DNA from: a virus
Length of the DNA stretch: 24,239 nucleotides
IMG/VR virus record: IMGVR_UViG_3300030331_001356
Span: 1-24,239 of that record
Strand: one strand, 5' to 3'
How positions within the stretch are numbered: position 1 is the stretch's first letter; every line of letters begins with the position of its first letter. Positions 19,730 through 24,239 of this stretch are shown here, one piece after another. The position numbers were made by a program, and so were the translations under genes. Under the pieces are notes generated by a model. It worked only from the letters and a program-made list of their open reading frames with translations. It was not told where the DNA came from and ran no database searches.

Positions 19730-21709
19730 ATGGCAATATCAACAACAATTATAAAGAACAGCTATAGTGGTGATGGATCTACCGATACTTTTGCATATCA
19801 GTTTAAAATAACTGCAGATGCAGACTTACAGGTTATTATTAGGTCTTCAGCAGGTACAGAAACTGTAAAAACTTTAACAACACATTATACAGTAACTGGT
19901 GCTGGTAACGCATCAGGTGGTAATGTAGTTTTTGAATCTGGACATATACCTACAGCTACGGAAACAGTGGTTATTAGAAGATCTACAACACAAACACAAA
20001 CACTTGATCTTGTTGAAAATGATCCATTTACAGCAGACTCTGTAGAAGGTGCATTTGATAAAAACTTAGCAATAGCACAAGAACTTCAAGAACAAATAGA
20101 TAGAAGCATAAAAATTTCCAGAACAAATACTATGACCTCTACTGACTTTACCACATCTGCTACTGATAGAGCAAGTAAAATTCTTGCTTTTGATACAAGT
20201 GGTGAAATTTCAGTTACACAAGAACTAGGTACTTTTAAGGGTACAGACGCTACAGTAACTACTGAAGCCTATGTGCAAAGAGATATAATAAAATCAACAA
20301 CATCATCAGAACTAAATAACGTATATATTTGTGTAGCAGATGCAGTTGTAGGAGATTCTTTAACAGATACAGATCATTTTGCATTATTAGTAGATGCTGT
20401 AAGTGCAGCAACAAGTGCTACAAATGCATCTTCTTCTGCGACAGCAGCTGCCTCTTCAGCTACTACAGCAACAACAAAAGCATCTGAAGCATCTACAAGT
20501 GCATCAAATGCTTCTACTTCAGCTAGTACAGCAAGTACACAGGCAACTAATGCTTCTAATAGTGCAACTGCAGCAGCATCATCAGCTACTTCTGCTGCTA
20601 GTTCTGCAACTACAGCTACCTCTAAAGCATCTGATGCTGCAACATCTGAAACTAATGCAGGTAATTCAGCAACTGCGGCAGCCTCTAGTGCAACAAGTGC
20701 TAGTGGCAGTGCTACAACTGCAACAACAAAGGCTAGTGAAGCTAGTACCTCAGCTACCAATGCAGCAGCTAGTGCAACTACAGCTACCACACAGGCATCA
20801 ACAGCGACTACAAAAGCTAGTGAAGCAGCAACAAGTGCTACTAATGCAGCTACTTCAGCAACAAATGCTGGTAACTCAGCGACTGCAGCTGCGTCAAGTG
20901 CAACAAGTGCAGCAGCTAGTTTTGATAATTTTGATGATAGGTATTTAGGAGCTAAATCTTCTGATCCTTCTGCTGACAATGATGGAGATTCTTTAATTAC
21001 AGGTGCATTATATTTTAATAGTTCATCAAATGAATTAAAAGTATATAGTGGTTCATCATGGGCAGCCGTAGCACCAACTGCAACAAGTGCTAGTGATATT
21101 TCATCAGGAACACTAGCTGATGCTAGACTTAGTTCAAATGTAACATTAAATGATGGAACACAAACACTTACAAATAAAACTTTAACTACACCTGTTATTG
21201 CATCATTAAATCAAGCAAGTGGTAGCAATACATTAACAATGCCCGCTGCTACAGACACATTAGTTGGTAGAGCAACAACTGATACTTTAACAAATAAAAC
21301 ATTAGATTCAGCTACACTAACAAAACACGTGCAAGAAACTGCAACTATATCAGCGACTGCTGCAACTGGTACTATTAATTATGATCTTAAAACGCAATCA
21401 ATATTATATTTTACTAGTGATGCAAGTGGTAACTTTACAGTTAATTTTAGAGGAGATGGTAGTACAACATTAAATAGTATTATGGACACAGGTGATGTAG
21501 TTACTGCAGTATTTTTAGTTACAAATGGTAGTTCAGCTAAATTTAATAATGCTTTTCAAGTAGATGGTAGTAGTATTACTCCAAAAAATCAAGGAGGCTC
21601 ATCTTATTCAGCTGGTAATGCTAATAGTATAGACGTGTATACATATACTATAATTAAAACAGGAGATGCAGCTTTCACAATGTTGACAAGCCAGACACAG
21701 TTCGCATAA
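19730..21709 (+). CDS. Tail fibre protein (T7 gp17-like N-terminus)
   Basis: This 659-residue protein is a host-recognition fibre. The N-terminal 150 residues (SYSGDGSTDTFAYQFKITAD near 10-29; VVIRRSTTQTQTLDLVENDP; SVEGAFDKNLAIAQELQEQI) are the T7 fibre attachment domain that binds the tail. Residues about 226-398 are an Ala/Ser/Thr repeat shaft resembling lambda Stf-type fibres. Then GAKSSDPSADNDGDSLITGA, LYFNSSSNELKVYSGSSW (about 404-441) is a motif common in marine phage fibres. It is followed by two TLTNKTL repeats and a beta-rich C-terminus. The start has a GAGGG site and a promoter just upstream. The stop overlaps the next gene (TAATG). Confidence 0.9.
   Translation: MAISTTIIKNSYSGDGSTDTFAYQFKITADADLQVIIRSSAGTETVKTLTTHYTVTGAGNASGGNVVFESGHIPTATETVVIRRSTTQTQTLDLVENDPFTADSVEGAFDKNLAIAQELQEQIDRSIKISRTNTMTSTDFTTSATDRASKILAFDTSGEISVTQELGTFKGTDATVTTEAYVQRDIIKSTTSSELNNVYICVADAVVGDSLTDTDHFALLVDAVSAATSATNASSSATAAASSATTATTKASEASTSASNASTSASTASTQATNASNSATAAASSATSAASSATTATSKASDAATSETNAGNSATAAASSATSASGSATTATTKASEASTSATNAAASATTATTQASTATTKASEAATSATNAATSATNAGNSATAAASSATSAAASFDNFDDRYLGAKSSDPSADNDGDSLITGALYFNSSSNELKVYSGSSWAAVAPTATSASDISSGTLADARLSSNVTLNDGTQTLTNKTLTTPVIASLNQASGSNTLTMPAATDTLVGRATTDTLTNKTLDSATLTKHVQETATISATAATGTINYDLKTQSILYFTSDASGNFTVNFRGDGSTTLNSIMDTGDVVTAVFLVTNGSSAKFNNAFQVDGSSITPKNQGGSSYSAGNANSIDVYTYTIIKTGDAAFTMLTSQTQFA
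20404..20922 (+). repeat. Ala/Ser/Thr-coding repeat tract (fibre shaft)
   Basis: About 170 codons are almost only Ala, Ser, Thr, with regularly placed Asn, Lys-Ala-Ser-(Glu/Asp)-Ala and Gln. Longer units recur: NAGNSATAAASSATSA appears twice, and TTATTKASEA-type blocks several times. The roughly seven-residue pattern fits a trimeric helical shaft. At the DNA level it is a degenerate repeat of GCA/ACA/AGT codons, prone to slippage and recombination, and creates long spurious open frames on both strands. Confidence 0.85.
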
Positions 21710-22407
21710 TGGCACCAATAATTACAACAATAGGACAAGCAAGTGCTAATGCTTTTGGACAAAGAGCAGCTGGTGGTATAGAAGATGTAGTAGCTGGTAA
21801 TCAATCTTTTACAGCTAACGGAACATTTACATTACAATCAGATGTTCACTACAACAATCTTATATTTCGTGTATACGGAGCAGGTGGTAGTGGTGGTGGT
21901 GGAAACAGGTCTACTATTAAAAGTGGAAGTAATTTAGGTGCAGCAGGTAATTCAGGTGGGTTATCAAGTGTAGCTAAATCTGGCATTACAACTATACAAG
22001 GTAATGGTGGTGCAGGTGGAGCTGGTGGAAGTGCTGCTCCAGGTGGAGGAGGCACTGCATCTGGTGGCGATACAAATACTACAGGTAGTACTGGTGGTGG
22101 AAACTCAGGAACATCTGGTGGAGCAGGTGGCGACCCAGGTGGTACAGGTGAAACTGGTTACAACTCAGGAAGAGGTGGAGGAGGAGCTGGTGGAACTGGC
22201 CAAGGTGATAACAATGCCCAAGGTGGAGATGGTGGTGGAGGCGGTGGCTTTGCCAAAAAAACCTTTTCTGACTTTGATGGAGATGGAACAAGTTATACTA
22301 TAACTATAGGTACTGGTGGTGCAGCAACTGCTGCAACAGGTGGATTAGGAGATGCAAGTAAAGGTCAAGCAGGTGAAAATGGTTTTGTATACGTGGAGTG
22401 GAATTGA
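21709..22407 (+). CDS. Glycine-rich tail tip / adhesin-like protein
   Basis: This 232-residue protein has an N-terminal beta segment (GNQSFTANGTFTLQSDVHYN, about 30-49, then NLIFRVYGAGGSGGGG), which resembles the opening of phage glycine-rich domains. It is followed by about 130 residues dominated by Gly runs, with loops such as STIKSGSNLGAAGNSGG and TGETGYNSGRGGGG. It closes with YTITIGTGG and ENGFVYVEWN. This is the layout of polyglycine-helix sandwich proteins known from receptor-binding adhesins such as phage S16 gp38. Immediately downstream of the fibre gene with a TAATG overlap, it is a candidate receptor-binding tip. No enzyme motif is seen. Confidence 0.75.
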   Translation: MAPIITTIGQASANAFGQRAAGGIEDVVAGNQSFTANGTFTLQSDVHYNNLIFRVYGAGGSGGGGNRSTIKSGSNLGAAGNSGGLSSVAKSGITTIQGNGGAGGAGGSAAPGGGGTASGGDTNTTGSTGGGNSGTSGGAGGDPGGTGETGYNSGRGGGGAGGTGQGDNNAQGGDGGGGGGFAKKTFSDFDGDGTSYTITIGTGGAATAATGGLGDASKGQAGENGFVYVEWN

Positions 22408-22946
22408 TGAAAAAATATGCAGTAACTGAAAACGGAGTAATAATAAAAGTAATAAATAGTGATGTTGATCCTGTGCCTAGTAATTATATAGACATGACAA
22501 CAACAGATCCACATCATATTACAACAGAAGAAGCACAAGCATCTTATGATTTATTTAAAACAACAGATTATTTTCCTGGTTTAACAAACAAAGATGAGTT
22601 AAATGATTTAAAAATTATATATGATTCATCTATACCTATGACATGGTTTTATGAAATTTGGAGAGCAGGTGATGATTACAATGGAACAGGATATGTATTA
22701 GATGTGGATGCAGTATCTATAGCTTGTGTAACAGGCGATAACTCTGGCACAGCACATACGGAAGCCACTATTAACCTTATGAATTGGTTTAGAGATAGTT
22801 GGAATATACCTATAACCCTGTGTGAACCTCCTAAATCCAATGTTTTAGTACAAGCATGGTGTAAAAACTCGCTTGGTTTTACAGACACAGGTACACTATA
22901 TAATGTTGAAGGACATGAATTTTATATATATAGGAGAACAAACTAA
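22407..22946 (+). CDS. Possible GNAT-like protein downstream of fibre genes
   Basis: This 179-residue protein starts at ATG 22407, overlapping the previous stop, with GGAG about 9 bases upstream; an in-frame GTG at 22398 lies too close to that site. The C-terminal half reads FYEIWRAGDDYNGTGYVLDV (81-100), DAVSIACVTGDNSGTAHTEA (101-120), then WFRDSWNIPITLCEPPKSNV and AWCKNSLGFTDTGTLYNVEG, then HEFYIYRR. The final N-x-LGF-x-x-TGTL-x-N-x-x-G-x-E-x-Y pattern looks like the end of a diverged GNAT acetyltransferase fold, but I do not see a clear acetyl-CoA loop. It could equally be a fibre-associated or chaperone protein. The family is uncertain; it is definitely a coding gene. Confidence 0.7.
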   Translation: MKKYAVTENGVIIKVINSDVDPVPSNYIDMTTTDPHHITTEEAQASYDLFKTTDYFPGLTNKDELNDLKIIYDSSIPMTWFYEIWRAGDDYNGTGYVLDVDAVSIACVTGDNSGTAHTEATINLMNWFRDSWNIPITLCEPPKSNVLVQAWCKNSLGFTDTGTLYNVEGHEFYIYRRTN

Positions 22947-23143
22947 TGTCAATAATAGATAATTTGTTAAGAAGAATACAAAAACTAGAAGATGACATGG
23001 AAGGTATATACGATATACTAGAAATAACAGAACCTGAAGATGGAGATATCTATTCTGATGATGTGATCTGTGAAGACGCATATCCAGACTGTGAATGTAA
23101 TGATATGTGCGAGGATTGTGATGCCGAACATGTTGAGCAATAA
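22946..23143 (+). CDS. Small acidic protein with Cys-rich C-terminus
   Basis: This 65-residue protein has an N-terminal amphipathic helix (MSIIDNLLRRIQKLEDDMEG) that could form a coiled coil. It has an acidic middle and a C-terminal cluster of five cysteines (VICEDAYPDCECNDMCEDCD). The cysteine pattern C-E-C-x3-C-x2-C could bind a metal or form disulphides. TAATG overlaps the previous gene, AGGAG precedes it, and the next gene starts inside its 3' end. It sits at the border of fibre and lysis genes. I recognise no family. Confidence 0.65.
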   Translation: MSIIDNLLRRIQKLEDDMEGIYDILEITEPEDGDIYSDDVICEDAYPDCECNDMCEDCDAEHVEQ

Positions 23144-23342
23144 CGAGTTGACTGTAGAGATTGAACGCATGAAAGGTGATATACGTTTGATACACAAATC
23201 TATAGAAACTATAGAAAAAAACCATCTACGACACATAGAAGATGATATTAATAATATTAAAAAAATAATATGGACTGTTGCCTTAGTGGTGGGTACACAA
23301 ATGATTATTGTAATAAGAGAGCTAATTTTAAGGAGTACATAA
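23121..23342 (+). CDS. Coiled-coil plus single-TM protein (XhlA-like, lysis accessory?)
   Basis: The likely start is ATG 23121, 6 bases after a GAGG site; an ATG at 23130 is also possible, and a longer frame from 23070 lacks a ribosome binding site. The 73-residue product has a charged heptad helix (VEIERMKGDIRLIHKSIETI), then EKNHLRHIEDDINNIKK, and one membrane segment IIWTVALVVGTQMIIVI near residues 47-63. The coiled coil plus C-terminal TM helix is the architecture of XhlA-type phage proteins, which assist holins in lysis. The similarity is of layout, not clear sequence. It overlaps the upstream gene by 23 bases and the next by one. Confidence 0.65.
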   Translation: MPNMLSNNELTVEIERMKGDIRLIHKSIETIEKNHLRHIEDDINNIKKIIWTVALVVGTQMIIVIRELILRST

Positions 23343-23719
23343 TGTTTGGATTGTTAGGAGCAGTAGTATCAACAGCAGTAGATTGTTTTAAACAAAGACA
23401 AGAAACTAAGAAGTACGAAGCTATGGCAGAAAGAAACCATATGTATCGCATGGCTCAGGGAGAGATAGACTACCAAGCTCAAGTAAGAGCAGATAATAAT
23501 AATGGATGGAAGGATGAGTTTGTTCTTGTCATTGTATCATTACCAATTTTAGTATTAGCATATGCTGTATTTTTTGGTGATGACATGATGAAAGAAAAGC
23601 TAGACCTGTTCTTCCAATACTTTAATGGATTACCTCAATGGTATCAATGGTTATTGATAGGTATTTTTGGAGCTATATATGGACTTAAACCAGCAGCTGG
23701 TATGTTTGGAAAGAAATGA
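23342..23719 (+). CDS. Holin candidate (membrane protein)
   Basis: The start at ATG 23342 has AAGGAG upstream and a TAATG overlap, giving 125 residues; a longer in-frame reading from 23270 lacks a ribosome binding site. It opens MFGLLGAVVSTAVDCFKQRQ, followed by a helical charged region (ETKKYEAMAERNHMYRMAQG). Two hydrophobic segments follow, EFVLVIVSLPILVLAYAVFF (about 60-79) and WYQWLLIGIFGAIYGLKPAA (about 101-120). The NGWKDEF sequence before the first segment and P-x-W-Y-Q-W-L-L before the second match my memory of 3TM-type holin-like proteins of marine phages. A holin forms inner-membrane holes that trigger lysis. Confidence 0.72.
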   Translation: MFGLLGAVVSTAVDCFKQRQETKKYEAMAERNHMYRMAQGEIDYQAQVRADNNNGWKDEFVLVIVSLPILVLAYAVFFGDDMMKEKLDLFFQYFNGLPQWYQWLLIGIFGAIYGLKPAAGMFGKK

Positions 23720-24239
23720 AACATATAATTATTTTTTTATTTTTAACCATAGGTGTATATGCGACAGATAATAGTACGTCTAATCAGACCAATACTTCAG
23801 GCAGTAACACGTCTATATCGGGTGGTTACACGTCAACGACCACGAACACATACTCAGGAGGTCAAACTAACACCACGACCAATAGCACGAGTAACACGAC
23901 AGAAAGTCAAGCAATACCAGTAAGCTCTGCAATAGCACCTAGCATGAGTAGTTATTCACAAGACTTGTGTATAGTAGGTTTGTCAGGATCAATGCAAGTA
24001 ACTGGTTTTGGGGTAGCAGCAGGAAGCTATATAATAGATGAAAATTGTGAAAGAATGAAACTAAGTAAATTACTGTATGATTTTAATATGCGTGTAGCTA
24101 GTATAGCTATACTGTGTCAAGATGATAGAGTGTTTAGTGCCATGGAACACGCTGGATCTCCTTGCCCGTTTGAAGGACAGATAGGTGAAGCAGCAACTGA
24201 GCAATGGAAAAAGTATGATGTAGAAAGACCTGACTATAA
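23716..24239 (+). CDS. Secreted Ser/Thr/Asn-linker protein, partial (runs off right edge)
   Basis: The frame starts at ATG 23716, overlapping the holin stop (ATGA), and is still open at the window end, giving 174 codons. Residues 1-16 (MKHIIIFLFLTIGVYA) are a signal peptide with a plausible A/T cleavage site and no lipobox Cys. A low-complexity Ser/Thr/Asn/Gly linker follows to about residue 65. Then comes a domain with four Cys: DLCIVGLSGSMQVTGFGVAA, DENCERMKLSKLLYDFNMRV, ILCQDDRVFSAMEHAGSPCP. The C-E-R-x-K-x-(S/A)-K-x-L and D-D-R-V-F-x-A-M-x-x-A-G-x-P-C-P patterns recall uncharacterised proteins near lysis genes in marine phages. Periplasmic or outer-membrane action is inferred. Confidence 0.75.
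   Translation, partial: MKHIIIFLFLTIGVYATDNSTSNQTNTSGSNTSISGGYTSTTTNTYSGGQTNTTTNSTSNTTESQAIPVSSAIAPSMSSYSQDLCIVGLSGSMQVTGFGVAAGSYIIDENCERMKLSKLLYDFNMRVASIAILCQDDRVFSAMEHAGSPCPFEGQIGEAATEQWKKYDVERPDY

Noticed and set aside
20404-20922. Repeats considered as a CRISPR array
   Set aside because: Repeats are degenerate, contiguous and in frame, without unique spacers; they encode the fibre shaft.
20403-20948. A 181-codon plus-strand frame rich in Gln and Leu
   Set aside because: It is the same repeat tract read in another frame of the fibre gene; the true frame continues through it with a T7-type N-terminus.
20374-20979. A 201-codon open frame on the minus strand rich in Ala and Val
   Set aside because: It is the reverse complement of the fibre shaft repeats; GCA/ACA/AGT-type codons rarely give stops in other frames. 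There is no ribosome binding site and the composition is that of a shadow.
22004-22303. A 99-codon frame rich in Val, Glu and Gln within the glycine-rich gene
   Set aside because: GGT/GGA repeats read one base off; no start signal and enclosed by the real gene.
1-24239. Search for tRNA genes, integrase, attachment sites and a phage RNA polymerase
   Set aside because: No cloverleaf-type segment, recombinase motif or polymerase motif was seen by eye; a tRNAscan or HMM search could overturn this for the tRNA case only in the short intergenic stretches.

Overview
The window is part of the genome of a tailed double-stranded DNA phage of the short-tailed, T7-like (podovirus) type. It carries the virion module (terminase, T7-type head-tail connector, scaffold, capsid, tail tubes A and B, three internal virion proteins and a fibre with a T7 gp17-type N-terminus) and the start of a lysis module. 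The DNA is very AT-rich, arginine codons are mostly AGA, genes overlap heavily (TAATG and ATGA junctions are common), and several small proteins look like ones I recall from marine viromes. That suggests a marine phage of a low-GC bacterium. A SAR11-like host is possible but is inference. No integrase, RNA polymerase, DNA polymerase, tRNA or CRISPR array is visible, so nothing here indicates lysogeny, and the replication genes must lie outside the window.

Layout. (1) 1-1616, minus strand: a tight leftward operon of seven very small genes. Most are strongly acidic, and each has a clear Shine-Dalgarno sequence, usually inside the 3' end of the gene before it. The leftmost gene runs off the window. 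(2) 1617-2138: a divergent control region with a nearly pure A+T tract, small palindromes, candidate promoters on both strands and a possible 31-codon gene. (3) 2139-4130: small terminase, a small cysteine-containing protein and large terminase. (4) 4127-5217: six tiny, extremely basic proteins. (5) 5217-6111: two small proteins sharing a C-terminal motif, on either side of a GNAT acetyltransferase. (6) 6111-8821: portal/connector, a Bbp19-like protein and scaffold. (7) 8822-10404: an extended -10 promoter, a roughly 135-nt leader with hairpins, the major capsid protein, a probable decoration protein and a strong terminator-like hairpin. (8) 10415-19706: tail tubes A and B and three internal virion (ejection) proteins, the last 1301 residues long. 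(9) 19700-22946: a second copy of the extended -10 promoter, a tail fibre with an Ala/Ser/Thr repeat shaft, a glycine-rich tip-like protein and a possible GNAT-like protein. (10) 22946-24239: a small acidic Cys protein, a coiled-coil/TM protein, a holin candidate and a secreted protein running off the right edge. No endolysin is seen.

How it fits together: the rightward genes package DNA, build the head, attach the tail, load the ejection proteins, add receptor-binding fibres and begin lysis. Internal promoters at 8826 and 19700 and the hairpin at 10379 would let capsid and fibre be made in different amounts from their neighbours using host sigma-70 RNA polymerase. The leftward genes are probably early or accessory, but their functions are unknown. 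All family assignments are from reading the sequence; no database was searched.
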